Origin: PALSA-911 sp963743035
GTDB lineage: Bacteria > Pseudomonadota > Alphaproteobacteria > Acetobacterales > Acetobacteraceae
DNA: 64,000 bases
Assembly (NCBI GenBank): GCA_963743035.1
Contig: CAVUOB010000011.1
Span: forward strand, 1 to 64,000
Direction of reading: 5' to 3'
Shown: one piece after another, positions 28,885 through 37,773 of the stretch
Numbering within the stretch: position 1 is the stretch's first letter
How the letters are laid out: the number at the start of each line of letters is the position of its first letter
Notes under the pieces: model-generated
What the model was told of the DNA's origin: nothing
Seen by the model: the letters and a program-made list of their open reading frames with translations, nothing else
Database searches by the model: none
Position numbers and translations under genes: made by a program

Positions 28885-29181
28885 ATGTCCTCCCCGACTG
28901 GATCCTCGCAAACCGGGCGCTCCCAACCCGGGCCTTCCCTGAACGGCCTGATCCAAACCCCGATAGACGCCCAGGTCCAGACCGAAGCGCTGCGCCGCGC
29001 GCTTCGTGCCGTGCGCGACGAGAAATCCGCGGCCGACCTGATGTTCCTGGAGAACTGGGAACTGAGCGCGACCCCCGGCGTAGCCGCGGCACTGCGCGCA
29101 AGCCAGCTCCGCCGCGCCAACCCGGCCCTGGTCGCGGCGATTCGCGCCGAATTGACCGCCAACAAGCGCAAACCCGCCTAG
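28885..29181 (+). CDS. small hypothetical protein
   Basis: 98 residues from ATG 28885 (an upstream Met at 28816 is possible). A Ser/Gly/Pro/Gln-rich N-terminus precedes an amphipathic helical part: VQTEALRRALRAVRDEKSAA, then DLMFLENWELSATPGVAAAL and ANPALVAAIRAELTANKRK. No known domain. Codon use matches its neighbours, and an 11-base perfect hairpin begins five bases after its stop, which supports a real transcript. Function unknown. Confidence 0.5.
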   Translation: MSSPTGSSQTGRSQPGPSLNGLIQTPIDAQVQTEALRRALRAVRDEKSAADLMFLENWELSATPGVAAALRASQLRRANPALVAAIRAELTANKRKPA

Positions 29182-29185
29182 CTCC

Positions 29186-29213
29186 TGATCGGCGATGATG
29201 GAATCGCCGATCA
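29186..29213 (+). terminator. hairpin after the small gene at 28885
   Basis: TGATCGGCGAT, loop GATGGA, ATCGCCGATCA: a perfect 11-base stem starting just after the stop codon at 29181. A T-rich stretch follows 10 to 35 bases later. Likely Rho-independent or mRNA-protecting structure. The rest of the 269-base gap up to lysE holds no convincing gene. Confidence 0.6.
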
Positions 29214-29450
29214 GCATCTAGGTATTTGTTTTAGCGATCAATTTTTTGTCGCGCGGTTGAATCAACCTCAAGCGATGTTGCTCCAGGGTCAGGTCGGATC
29301 GTCCGGCCAGTGGCAGCGACATGCATCCGACACGGATACGACGGCAAACTGGCGGCTATTCCTATTCGGGCATAGGCTGACAGGATGCGCCGGGCCCGTT
29401 TCGCAGATGGCCTGGGCTGGAGATCGCTGTTTCCCTTCCGGGAGAGTCGG

Positions 29451-30068
29451 ATGCCAGAGCTGGAGCTGTATCTAGGCTTCGTCGCTGCCGTCACCATCAT
29501 CATGCTGATCCCGGGCCCCAACGTGGCCCTGATCGTGGCCAACAGCGTCGCCTATGGATCCCGCTACGGCCTGCTCACCGTCGCCGGTACCAGCTCCGCG
29601 ATGGTCTTCCAGCTCGCCCTGACGGCGCTGGGAATGACCGAGCTGCTGGGCCGGCTGGGCGTCTGGTTCGACTGGATAAGATGGATCGGCGTCGCCTACC
29701 TGCTGTATCTGGGGATCCGGCAGTGGCGGGCTCCGCCGACCGATCTGACCAAGACCAGGCCCGAGCCGAAATCGCCCTGGGCGATCTGGTCGCGCGCGTT
29801 CCTGGTATCCCTGACGAACCCGAAGACGCTGTTCTTCTATGGCGCGTTCTTCCCGCAATTCATCAGCCCGGACCGCAGCCTGTATGCGCAGCTGGCTGTC
29901 CTTTCGGCCAGTTTTCTGATCATCGCCATCGTGGTCGATAGCCTGTGGTCCCTAGCCGCCGGGCGGGCGCGCGGGCTGCTGGCACGTTATGGCACCTGGA
30001 GAAACCGCCTCAGCGGCGGCGTCCTGATCGGCGCCGGCGTTGCCCTCGCCGCCGCCCGCAGCAAATGA
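29451..30068 (+). CDS. LysE/RhtB family amino-acid exporter
   Basis: 205 residues from ATG 29451, preceded by GGGAGAG. Six hydrophobic segments. The family signature MLIPGPNVALIVANSVAYGSR is intact, as are AYLLYLGIRQWR and AFLVSLTNPKTLFFYGAFFPQF. Exports amino acids or homoserine lactone-type compounds through the inner membrane. Substrate cannot be assigned. It stands alone before the liv operon. Confidence 0.88.
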   Translation: MPELELYLGFVAAVTIIMLIPGPNVALIVANSVAYGSRYGLLTVAGTSSAMVFQLALTALGMTELLGRLGVWFDWIRWIGVAYLLYLGIRQWRAPPTDLTKTRPEPKSPWAIWSRAFLVSLTNPKTLFFYGAFFPQFISPDRSLYAQLAVLSASFLIIAIVVDSLWSLAAGRARGLLARYGTWRNRLSGGVLIGAGVALAAARSK

Positions 30069-30227
30069 TCCCGCTCGGCGGGGCGCCGGGTTAGGCTTGT
30101 CGGCGATCGGCCAGGCCCGGACCGCGAAAAATCCTTCCAGAAACCGAGCTTTCGTGACTGAATGGCCTGCGGCTTGCATGTCTCGCCGCCCATAACAGTG
30201 TTCAAGCCTCGGACCAGGGAGACTATC

Positions 30228-31487
30228 ATGATGATCACCCGCCGGGCCGCTGCCCAGCTCCTTGCCAGCGCGACGCTCAGCGCTTCCGTTCTTGCCGCGA
30301 TCGGTGCCGCCACCCTCCGGCCCGCACACGCCGCCGACACGGTGGTGAAGGTCGGCATCAACCTGTCGTTGACCGGCGCGGACGCCGAAAGCGCGACCCG
30401 GATCCTGAACGGCGCGCTGCTGGCGTTCCAGCAGGCCAACGATACCAACGCCATTCCCGGCTACAGGATCGAGGTCCTCAAGCTCGATGACGGCACCGCG
30501 ACGTCCGGCCAGTACGATCCGGCGCAGGCCGCGACCAACGCGCGCAAGATGGTGTCCGACAAGGACGTGATGGCCGCGATCGGGCCGCAGATGAGCGGCG
30601 CCGGCAAGGCGATGGCGCCGATCCTCAGCCAGGGCGACCTGGCGACGATCACGCCGTCCTCCACCAACCCCGACATCACCAATCCGAAATTCGCCGAGCA
30701 GTACCGTCCCGCCGGCAAGCCGATCTACTTCCGCACCGTGACCACCGATGCGTTCCAGGGCCCGAACATGGCGAACTACATGGCCGAGACCCTGAAGATC
30801 AAATCGGTCTACGTGCTGGACGACAGCGGCGCCTACGGCGTCGGGCTGGCCGATGCCTACCAGGCCCAGGCCGAAAAGAAGGGGGTCAAGATCCTCGGCC
30901 GCGACCGTCTCGATCCCAAGGCGGCCGACTACACGGCGGTGCTGACCAAGATCAAGCAGCTCAACCCGGACGCGCTCTATTACGGCGGCGTGCTGCAGGC
31001 GGGCGTGAAGCTGGCGAAGCAGGCCTATGATATCATTCCCAACATGATCAAGGCCGGCGGTGACGGGATGTACGGGCCGGAATTGCTGAGTGCGGTCGGC
31101 TACCCCGCGAACGAGGGCTGGTACGCGACGATCGCCTCGCCGCATCTGACCGGCGATACCAAGACGGCCGAGTTCACGAAGAACTATGTCGGCAAGTTCA
31201 ACATGCAGCCGGACGACTACGCGATCACCGCCTATGACGGCGCGCTGGTGATCATCGACGCGATCAAGCAGGTGGCGGCCGGCGGCAAGCCGGTGACGCG
31301 CAGTGCCGTGCGCGATGCGATCCAGAACTCCAAGGTGGCGACCCTGCAGGGCACGGTCTCGTTCGACGCCAACGGCGACCTGGCTGACCGGACCGTGAGT
31401 ATCTTCCAGATCAAGCAGGACAAGAGCGCCAAGCCGGACGAAATGGACAAGCAGTACCACTACATCGCGGTAGCGCCGCAGTCCTGA
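30228..31487 (+). CDS. livK: branched-chain amino-acid ABC transporter, periplasmic binding protein
   Basis: 419 residues from ATG 30228 (ATGATG; either Met could serve). TRRAAAQLLASATLSASVLA is a twin-arginine-like export signal. Periplasmic-binding-protein type I domain: VKVGINLSLTGADAESATR, AAIGPQMSGAGKAMAP, then VYVLDDSGAYGVGLADAY and YTAVLTKIKQLNPDALYYGG. Binds Leu/Ile/Val or a related compound and delivers it to LivHM. First gene of the livKHMGF cluster; 37 bases before livH. Confidence 0.88.
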   Translation: MMITRRAAAQLLASATLSASVLAAIGAATLRPAHAADTVVKVGINLSLTGADAESATRILNGALLAFQQANDTNAIPGYRIEVLKLDDGTATSGQYDPAQAATNARKMVSDKDVMAAIGPQMSGAGKAMAPILSQGDLATITPSSTNPDITNPKFAEQYRPAGKPIYFRTVTTDAFQGPNMANYMAETLKIKSVYVLDDSGAYGVGLADAYQAQAEKKGVKILGRDRLDPKAADYTAVLTKIKQLNPDALYYGGVLQAGVKLAKQAYDIIPNMIKAGGDGMYGPELLSAVGYPANEGWYATIASPHLTGDTKTAEFTKNYVGKFNMQPDDYAITAYDGALVIIDAIKQVAAGGKPVTRSAVRDAIQNSKVATLQGTVSFDANGDLADRTVSIFQIKQDKSAKPDEMDKQYHYIAVAPQS

Positions 31488-31524
31488 CGCCCGGGCCCCG
31501 ATGCTGCCGGTCTGATCCAGGCGC

Positions 31525-32455
31525 ATGACAAACTTCGATCTGTGGCTGCAGCAGATCATCAACGGGCTGAGCCTGGGCGCGATGTATGCGCTGCTCGCAC
31601 TCGGGTTCACGCTGGTCTACGGCATTCTTGAACTGATCAACTTCTCGCACTTCAACGTCTTCATGGTCGGCAGCTTCATCGCCATGGGCACGTTGCAGAT
31701 GTTCGGACTGACCGGTCAGGACATCGTCCTGACCGGATTGCCGCTCGTCGGCATCCTGCTGGTGACCTTCGCGGTGACGATGGTTTCATCCGGCCTGCTC
31801 GGCGTGGCGATCGAGCGGCTGTCGCTGCGGCCGTTGCGCAACGTCAAGGGCCCGGCGGCGATGATCACCACGATCGGGGTGTCCTATATCCTGTTCAACA
31901 TCGTCCTGCTGACGGTCGGGGCGGATTCGAAGAACTTTCCCAACCCGCTGCCGCCGGTGCTGTTCCATATCGGCGGCGCGGTGCTGCGCCTGCGCGAAAT
32001 CCTGATCTGGGCGGTTTCGCTGGTGCTGATGATCGGGCTGTATTTCTTCGTGCAGAAGACCCGGCTCGGCACGCGCGATGCGCGCCACGGCGCAGGACCC
32101 GGAAGCGGCGCGGATGATGGGCGTGGAGGTCGACCAGGTCATTATCATCGCCTTCTTCCTGGGCTCGGCCCTGGCCGGCGCCGGGGGGCTGATCTTCGGC
32201 CTGTACTACAACTTCACCAGCTTCATCATCGGCTTCAATGCCGGCCTGCGCGCCTTCACCGCGGCGGTGCTGGGCGGCATCGGCAATGTGCCCGGTGCCA
32301 TGGTCGGCGGGCTGATCATCGGCCTGATCGAAGCCATGAGCGGGCAGTTCATCGCCACGGCCTGGACCGACGTGATCATCTTCTCGATCCTGGTGCTGGT
32401 CCTGGTGTTCCGCCCGGCCGGGCTGTTCGGGCGCCTGGCGCCCAACAAATCCTGA
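31525..32455 (+). CDS. livH: branched-chain amino-acid ABC permease LivH, frameshifted
   Basis: About 309 residues after correction. The first part (GLSLGAMYALLALGFTLVYG, ELINFSHFNVFMVG) and the last part (MRATAQDPEAARMMGVEVDQ, FTAAVLGGIGNVPGAMVGGL) are both normal LivH, but they are in different frames. The break is one extra base near 32074 within ACGCGCGATGCG: removing one C joins GTAMRATAQDPEAARMMGV exactly as in the family, where this is the EAA loop. Ten or so membrane segments. An assembly error is the likely cause; if real, the importer is dead. Confidence 0.85.
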
Positions 32456-32468
32456 AAGCGGGGCAGGG

Positions 32469-33890
32469 GTGATCCAGACCGCGGCCTTATTCCTGACACG
32501 GCCATTCGCCGGGATCGCGCCCGACCGCCGCCGCCAGATGGCCATCGCGTTGCTGGTTGCCGCCTGCGTGCTGTTTCCGCTACTGCACGACAACGACGCC
32601 GACATCGATTCCGCCGCCAACGCCGCGGCCTATGCGACGCTGGCGCTGGGCCTGAACATCGTCGTCGGTTTCGCCGGCCTGCTCGATCTCGGATATGCCG
32701 CATTCTTCGCCATCGGTGCCTATGCGTACGGCACCATGACCGCCTATCAGTTCGAACCCCCCTGGAGCCCGTTCTGGGAACCGTTCCGCTATCTGCATCT
32801 GGTCTCCCGGATCCCCGGCGACAGCGGCGGCGAGGTCGTGCATTTTACCGTGTCGTTCTGGCTGATGCTGCCGGTCTCTGCATTTCTTGCGGCCGGGTTC
32901 GGCGTGCTGTTCGGCGCGCCGACTCTGCGGCTGCGCGGCGACTATCTGGCGATCGTCACCCTGGGCTTCGGCGAGATCGTGCCGATCGTCGCGCGCAACT
33001 GGACCAGCCTGACCAACGGCGCGGCCGGCCTGAACGGCGTCGCCGCACCCCGCCTGTTCGGCTACAGCTTCGGCGTCAATTCCGTGCCGTACTACTACGT
33101 CGCCATCGCGATGGTCGCGATGCTGATGTTCGTCAGCGTGCGGCTGCGCGATTCGCGCATCGGCCGCGCCTGGATGGCGATCCGCGAGGACGAGATCGCC
33201 GCCGGCGCGATGGGCGTCGACCGGGTGAAGCTGAAGCTGCTGGCCTTCGCCATCGGCGCCGGCTTCGCGGGCATGACCGGCACGTTCTACGTCGCCAAGC
33301 TGCAGACCGCGACGCCGGAGATGTTCGGCTTTCCGGTCTCCGTGATGATCCTGGTGATGGTGGTCTTCGGCGGCATCGGCAGCGTCTGGGGCGTGGTGCT
33401 GGGCGCGGTGATCCTGCAGCTGCTGCAATCCTGGTGGCTGCAGGATCTGACCGAGTGGCTGCATGCCCTGGGCCGGCTGGTGGATAACGGCTTTCTGCAG
33501 CGGATCGACCTGGTGCCGTCGATCGAACTGATCTTCGGCATCATCCTGGTGCTGATGATGCTGTACCGGCGCGACGGGCTGATCCCGGCAACCCGCAAGA
33601 CGCCGGCGCTGACCTTCGAGCAGCAGCATGCCGAGGTGCGGCGCGGCGGCTTCGCGGATCTGCAGCTGGATGGGCTGGGCGGACGGAGCGGTCACCGGCG
33701 AGACGGCGCTGGAGGTCCGGGGTGTCACGGTGAAGTTCGGCGGCCTGACGGCGCTGAACGCGGTGGATATCAGCGTGCCCGCGGGCGGCGTGGTCGCGGT
33801 GATCGGTCCGAACGGATCGGGCAAGTCCACATTGTTCAACGTCATGACCGGTCTGGTGAGGGCAGATGCCGGATCGATCCGGTTCCATGA
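32469..33890 (+). CDS. livM: branched-chain amino-acid ABC permease LivM
   Basis: The true protein is about 400 residues. Conserved blocks include YATLALGLNIVVGFAGLLDL, GAPTLRLRGDYLAIVTLGFG, ARNWTSLTNGAAGLNGV and IGRAWMAIREDEIAAGAMGV, and VFGGIGSVWGVVLGAVILQL. The N-terminal part before DLGYAAFFAIGAYAY is as in long LivM forms. After about residue 400 (base 33670) the frame continues for 220 bases inside livG and reads as Arg/Gly-rich nonsense, so the real stop was probably lost by an indel near 33670. Confidence 0.88.
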   Translation: MIQTAALFLTRPFAGIAPDRRRQMAIALLVAACVLFPLLHDNDADIDSAANAAAYATLALGLNIVVGFAGLLDLGYAAFFAIGAYAYGTMTAYQFEPPWSPFWEPFRYLHLVSRIPGDSGGEVVHFTVSFWLMLPVSAFLAAGFGVLFGAPTLRLRGDYLAIVTLGFGEIVPIVARNWTSLTNGAAGLNGVAAPRLFGYSFGVNSVPYYYVAIAMVAMLMFVSVRLRDSRIGRAWMAIREDEIAAGAMGVDRVKLKLLAFAIGAGFAGMTGTFYVAKLQTATPEMFGFPVSVMILVMVVFGGIGSVWGVVLGAVILQLLQSWWLQDLTEWLHALGRLVDNGFLQRIDLVPSIELIFGIILVLMMLYRRDGLIPATRKTPALTFEQQHAEVRRGGFADLQLDGLGGRSGHRRDGAGGPGCHGEVRRPDGAERGGYQRARGRRGRGDRSERIGQVHIVQRHDRSGEGRCRIDPVP

Positions 33891-34521
33891 CGAGGAGATC
33901 ATGCATCTGCTGCCGCACGAGATCCTGGAGAAGGGCATCGCGCGGACGTTCCAGAACATCCGCCTGTTCACCAATCTGACGGTGATGGAGAACGTGCTGG
34001 TCGGCCAGCATGCGCGGCTGCGCACCGGTCCGATCCGCGCCGTGCTGCGTCCGAGAACCACCCGCGCCGAGGAAGCCCGGGCGCGGGAATGGGCGCTGGA
34101 GATCTGCAAGATCTTCGGCAACCGCCTGACGCCGCGGATCGGCCAGGTCGTCAGCGGCCTGTCCTACGCCAACCGCCGCCGCGTGGAGATCGCCCGCGCC
34201 CTGGCATCGCGTCCGCGGCTGCTGCTGCTGGACGAGCCGACCGCAGGCATGAACCCGGCGGAGACGCTGGAACTCGCCGAGCAGATCAAGAGCCTGCACG
34301 GGCTCGGACTGACCGTGCTGCTGATCGAGCACAAGCTCGATGTCGTCACCACGCTGGCAGATACGGTCTACGTGCTCGACCATGGCGAGGTGATCGCCAA
34401 GGGCCGGCCGGAAGAGGTGCGTCAGGACGAGGAGGTGCTGCGGGCCTATCTGGGGCGCAACGCCCAGGCGGCGCATGCCGGAGCGGGAACGCCGGTGGGG
34501 ACAAGAATCGATGCGGTCTGA
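33670..34521 (+). CDS. livG: branched-chain amino-acid ABC transporter ATPase LivG
   Basis: 283 residues from ATG 33670, chosen because residues before it belong to the livM end. Walker A GPNGSGKSTLFNVMTG, the LivG-type Q-loop ARTFQNIRLFTNLTVMENV, signature LSYANRRRVEIARALAS (a degenerate LSGG) and Walker B LLLLDEPTAGMNPAET followed by LLIEHKLDVV. Its start lies inside the open livM frame. Its stop overlaps the livF start. Confidence 0.9.
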   Translation: MGWADGAVTGETALEVRGVTVKFGGLTALNAVDISVPAGGVVAVIGPNGSGKSTLFNVMTGLVRADAGSIRFHDEEIMHLLPHEILEKGIARTFQNIRLFTNLTVMENVLVGQHARLRTGPIRAVLRPRTTRAEEARAREWALEICKIFGNRLTPRIGQVVSGLSYANRRRVEIARALASRPRLLLLDEPTAGMNPAETLELAEQIKSLHGLGLTVLLIEHKLDVVTTLADTVYVLDHGEVIAKGRPEEVRQDEEVLRAYLGRNAQAAHAGAGTPVGTRIDAV

Positions 34522-35251
34522 AGCCCACCTGCTCGAATTCAACGACGTCGATACCTATTACGGCGACCTGCACGTGCTGAAGCAGGTCCATTACGCGATC
34601 GGCAAGGGCGAGATCGTCTCGCTGCTCGGCGGCAATGCGTGCGGCAAGTCGACCACCATGAAGACCATCATGGGCATCGTGCGCCCCGTGCGCGGCAGCG
34701 TGGTGTTCGAGGGCGACGAGATACAGAACCTGCCCACCGCCGAGCGCGTGCGCCGCGGCATCGCCCCCGTGCTGGAGGCGCGCCGCCTGTTTCCGCGCAT
34801 GACCGTGTTCGAGAACCTGGAAATGGGCGCCTATACCCGCAAGCGCGGCCCGGAATTCGACGAGGATCTGGAACGCGTCTACGCCCTGTTCCCGCGCGTC
34901 AAGGAACGGCGCAACCAGGTCGCCGGCACGCTGTCGGGCGGCGAGCAGCAGATGGTGGCGATGGGCCGCGCGCTGATGGCGCGGCCGAAGCTGATCTGCA
35001 TGGACGAGCCCTCGATGGGCCTGTCGCCGCTATATGTGGAGCAGGTGTTCGACATCATCCAGGAGATCAACCGGCAGGGCACGACGATCTTCATGGTGGA
35101 GCAGAACGCCAACATGGCGCTGTCCATCGCGCATCGCGCCTATGTGCTGCAGACCGGCCAGGTCGTGCTGTCCGGCACGGCGGCGGAACTGCGCGCCAAT
35201 CCGATGATCCGCGAAGCCTATCTCGGCGAGATGCAGGTCGCCGTCTGTTAG
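34511..35251 (+). CDS. livF: branched-chain amino-acid ABC transporter ATPase LivF
   Basis: 246 residues from ATG 34511, overlapping the livG stop by 11 bases. Walker A is GGNACGKSTTMKTIMG (usual LivF has GANGAGKT), ABC signature LSGGEQQMVAMGRALMA, Walker B LICMDEPSMGLSPLYVEQVF, switch MVEQNANMAL. Partner of LivG in powering LivHM. Last gene of the cluster; two large hairpins follow. Confidence 0.92.
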   Translation: MRSEAHLLEFNDVDTYYGDLHVLKQVHYAIGKGEIVSLLGGNACGKSTTMKTIMGIVRPVRGSVVFEGDEIQNLPTAERVRRGIAPVLEARRLFPRMTVFENLEMGAYTRKRGPEFDEDLERVYALFPRVKERRNQVAGTLSGGEQQMVAMGRALMARPKLICMDEPSMGLSPLYVEQVFDIIQEINRQGTTIFMVEQNANMALSIAHRAYVLQTGQVVLSGTAAELRANPMIREAYLGEMQVAVC

Positions 35252-35362
35252 AGCAGTTTCAGTCAGACCGGAATCGGTCTGGCTGGTAAAACTGCTCGAT
35301 AAAACAAAGTCTGGAGCGATTTCACGTCCGCCACTTTGCGGACACTCTGAGTGAAAATGCTC
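35250..35362. terminator. two adjacent imperfect palindromes between livF and the HiPIP gene
   Basis: First: GAGCAGTTT ... AAACTGCTC (35251-35297) with an inner CAGACCG-GAAT-CGGTCTG stem. Second: GAGCGATTTCAC ... GTGAAAATGCTC (35314-35362) with an inner GTCCGC/GCGGAC stem. Both begin GAGC and end GCTC and lie between converging genes, so they likely end both transcripts. The design resembles dispersed GAGCAGTTTCA palindromes of Rhodospirillales. Confidence 0.6.
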
Positions 35363-35685
35363 TAAGAAGCGGTCTTCGGCGCCGGTGTCCAGGACACGCA
35401 CCAGCCGCCCGGCACGATGTCGCCCTGCACGATCTTGCAGCTATTCGGCGCCACGAATTGCGCGCAGTTGGCGCAGGTCTGGTTCGGCTTCTTCGAAACC
35501 GGGATATATTGCACCAGCTTCTGCGCGATCTTGGTCTGCGCCCGCGCGCGTTCGCCCGTGACGATCCCGGCGCCGGCCATCGCAACGCCGGTGAGAGCCG
35601 CCATGCCCGCGCGGAGCACCGTGCGCCGCGACGCCTGATCCCTGGGTGCTGTCGTCACGTCCTGCACTCCATCTGTTGGTCCCAT
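35362..35685 (-). CDS. high-potential iron-sulfur protein (HiPIP), TAT-exported
   Basis: 107 residues. SRRTVLRAGMAALTGVAMAG is a twin-arginine signal (residues 19-38). The mature part has four Cys with HiPIP spacing: Cys71-x2-Cys74-x8-Cys83-x12-Cys96, with the aromatic-Cys ending GGWCVSW. It holds one [4Fe-4S] cluster working between the +2 and +3 states and carries electrons in the periplasm, for example to a photosynthetic reaction centre or terminal oxidase. No such partner is in the window. It lies downstream of hemA on the same strand, separated by 48 bases. Confidence 0.9.
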   Translation of the reverse strand: MGPTDGVQDVTTAPRDQASRRTVLRAGMAALTGVAMAGAGIVTGERARAQTKIAQKLVQYIPVSKKPNQTCANCAQFVAPNSCKIVQGDIVPGGWCVSWTPAPKTAS

Positions 35686-35733
35686 ACCTAGATGGTCGGT
35701 GCGGTTACCGGCGGCAAGCCCGCCAGGCAGGGT

Positions 35734-36945
35734 CTACGCCGCCCGCTTCAGGCTCAGCTCCGACCAGATCGCCGACAGCGATGCCACCAGATGGGCGATG
35801 TCCTCGTCGCTGTGCATCGGCAACGGCGTGATGCGCAGCCGCTCGGTCCCCCGCGGCACGGTGGGATAGTTGATCGGCTGCACATAGATCCCGTACTGCT
35901 CCATGAGCCGGTCGCTTATCTGCTTGCACCGCACGGCGTCGCCCACCATCACCGGCACGATGTGGCTTGGGTTGTCGCGATGGGGCACCCTCTGCTCATC
36001 GAGCATCCGGCGCAGCGTGGCCACCCGTTCCTGCTGGCGGTCGCGCTCGACCGTGCTGGCTTTCAGGTGCCGCACCGCCGCCAGCGCCCCAGCCGCGATG
36101 GCCGGCGGCAGAGAGGTCGTGAAGATGAAGCCGGAGGCGAAGCTGCGCACGAAGTCGCATAGCGCCGCCGACCCCGCGATATAGCCGCCGACCACCCCGA
36201 AAGCCTTCGCCAGCGTGCCCTCGATCACCGTCAGCCGGTGCGCCACGCCATCGCGCTCGGTGATGCCGCCGCCGCGCGGGCCGTACATGCCGACCGCATG
36301 CACCTCGTCGATATACGTCATCGCGCCATAGGCGTCCGCGATGTCGCAGAGCTCGGCTACCGGCGCGATGTCGCCGTCCATCGAATAGACGGATTCGAAA
36401 GCCACCAGCTTCGGCCGGTCGCGGCCCAGCGCCGCCAACTTGCGCTCGAGATCGGCGGGATCGTTATGCGCGAAGATCTGCTTTTCGGCCCGGCTGTGGC
36501 GGATGCCTTCGATCATGGAGGCGTGGTTGGCCTCGTCCGACAGCACCACGCAGCCGGGAAGCTTGCCCGCCAGCGTGCTCAGGCTGGCCCAGTTGGACAT
36601 GTAGCCGGAGTTGAACAGCAGCGCTGCCTCGGTGCCGTGCAGGTCGGCCAGCTCCTGTTCCAACAGCACATGGTAATGGTTGGTGCCGGCGATGTTGCGC
36701 GTGCCGCCGGCGCCGGCGCCGCAGCGGTCCAGCGCCTCATGCATCGCCGCGATCACGCTCGGATGCTGGCCCATGCCCAGGTAGTCGTTGGAGCACCAGA
36801 CCGTGACCTGGGCCTCGCCGCTACCCTGGTAATGCGTCGCGCGCGGAAACTCGCCGGCGCGCCGCTGCAGATCGGCAAACACACGGTAATTTCCGTCGCG
36901 ACGGAGGGCGTCGAGGTGCCTGCGGAAGAATTCGTCGTGGTCCAT
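35734..36945 (-). CDS. hemA: 5-aminolevulinate synthase
   Basis: 403 residues. Condenses glycine and succinyl-CoA to 5-aminolevulinate, the first step of heme and bacteriochlorophyll synthesis in alphaproteobacteria. Pyridoxal-phosphate Lys247 lies in IEGTLAKAFGVVGGY; other landmarks are VWCSNDYLGMGQHP, GAGAGGTRNIAGTNHYHV, YIDEVHAVGMYGPRGGGI and FESVYSMDGDIAP. Upstream, CGAAGACG (36962-36969) and CGTCTTCG (36992-36999) form an inverted repeat over the probable promoter. Proximity to HiPIP may hint at co-regulation with respiratory or photosynthetic functions. Confidence 0.95.
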   Translation of the reverse strand: MDHDEFFRRHLDALRRDGNYRVFADLQRRAGEFPRATHYQGSGEAQVTVWCSNDYLGMGQHPSVIAAMHEALDRCGAGAGGTRNIAGTNHYHVLLEQELADLHGTEAALLFNSGYMSNWASLSTLAGKLPGCVVLSDEANHASMIEGIRHSRAEKQIFAHNDPADLERKLAALGRDRPKLVAFESVYSMDGDIAPVAELCDIADAYGAMTYIDEVHAVGMYGPRGGGITERDGVAHRLTVIEGTLAKAFGVVGGYIAGSAALCDFVRSFASGFIFTTSLPPAIAAGALAAVRHLKASTVERDRQQERVATLRRMLDEQRVPHRDNPSHIVPVMVGDAVRCKQISDRLMEQYGIYVQPINYPTVPRGTERLRITPLPMHSDEDIAHLVASLSAIWSELSLKRAA

Positions 36946-37070
36946 GAGTGCCTCTACTCAGCGAAGACGGTCGTCATAGCCGGCGTAACGGCGTCTTCGT
37001 AGCCGGTACGAATACCTACGTCATGCCGGAATGGTCCTTGGCAGCCAGCCATGGAGGTCATGGCTCCACC

Positions 37071-37517
37071 TCAGGCCTTCTTCTCCCAGCCGCGCGGGCC
37101 CTGCTGCCAATAGGTTAGCACATGGCCGGCCGCTTTTGCCGCCACCCATCGCTTCCGCGCCGCCTGCACGGCGGCCTCGTCATTGCCGTCGAACAGGTCG
37201 AATACCCGCTCGAACTCCCCAAGCCGGGCGGTTTCCGCGCCGTCGATCAGGAACAGGAAACTGGCCCCGTTCGGCGCCTCGTCCTTGGTGGTCAGCCATA
37301 CCGGCTGCAAATCAGGGTCGCCATCAGCCGCGGTGCCGTGCGGCAGCCAGTCCGGCTCCGTGCACGCCCATAACGCCGCATCCAACGCCGCCACCCGCTC
37401 CGGCCCGCGGCACAGCACCAGCGCCCGCTTCCCCGCCGCCAGCGTCCGCCCCAGCAACTGCGGCAAGGCCCGCTCCTCCCCTGTGCGCGTCAGGTGGTAG
37501 AACCCGATCTCGGTCAT
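37071..37517 (-). CDS. holC: DNA polymerase III subunit chi
   Basis: 148 residues. MTEIGFYHLTRTGEERALPQ is a typical HolC start, followed by LLGRTLAAGKRALVLCRGPE, the ALWACTEPDWLPHGTA segment (W-x-F/LPHG motif) and a D-F/L-D-G-NDEAAVQAAR-RW tail. Chi bridges the clamp loader and single-strand-binding protein at the replication fork. It follows pepA on the same strand, the arrangement seen across proteobacteria, but a large inverted-repeat element lies between them. Confidence 0.92.
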   Translation of the reverse strand: MTEIGFYHLTRTGEERALPQLLGRTLAAGKRALVLCRGPERVAALDAALWACTEPDWLPHGTAADGDPDLQPVWLTTKDEAPNGASFLFLIDGAETARLGEFERVFDLFDGNDEAAVQAARKRWVAAKAAGHVLTYWQQGPRGWEKKA

Positions 37518-37552
37518 CGAGGTTACGGGGCCGAGGGCTCGATGAAGGAAGG

Positions 37553-37754
37553 AAAGCCAGGGGGCTTTGCCCCCTGGACCCCCAGCAAGGGACAGTCGTC
37601 CCTTGCATCCCTTGATTGGGTTTGTCGAAGAGGGGGCATGCCTGCGCCGTTGCTACCGCTCCGTCGGTTCCGTCCCCTCTTCGACAAACCCGTCCGAGGG
37701 GTCCTAGGGGATGACCATCCCCTAGCGGGGTCCAGGGGCAGAGCCCCTGGCCTT
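37553..37754. repeat. nested inverted-repeat element, copy 2
   Basis: Outer hairpins CCAGGGGGC-TTT-GCCCCCTGG (37557-37577) and CCAGGGGC-AGA-GCCCCTGG (37732-37750). Next inward: GCAAGGGAC/GTCCCTTGC (37584-37605) and CTAGGGGAT/ATCCCCTAG (37704-37725). The central 18-base perfect inverted repeat is GGGTTTGTCGAAGAGGGG at 37618-37635 with its complement at 37674-37691. Same order of stems as copies 1 and 3 but different inner sequence. It lies between pepA and holC. Confidence 0.85.
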
Positions 37755-37773
37755 ACTTGCCTCACCAAGCCCC

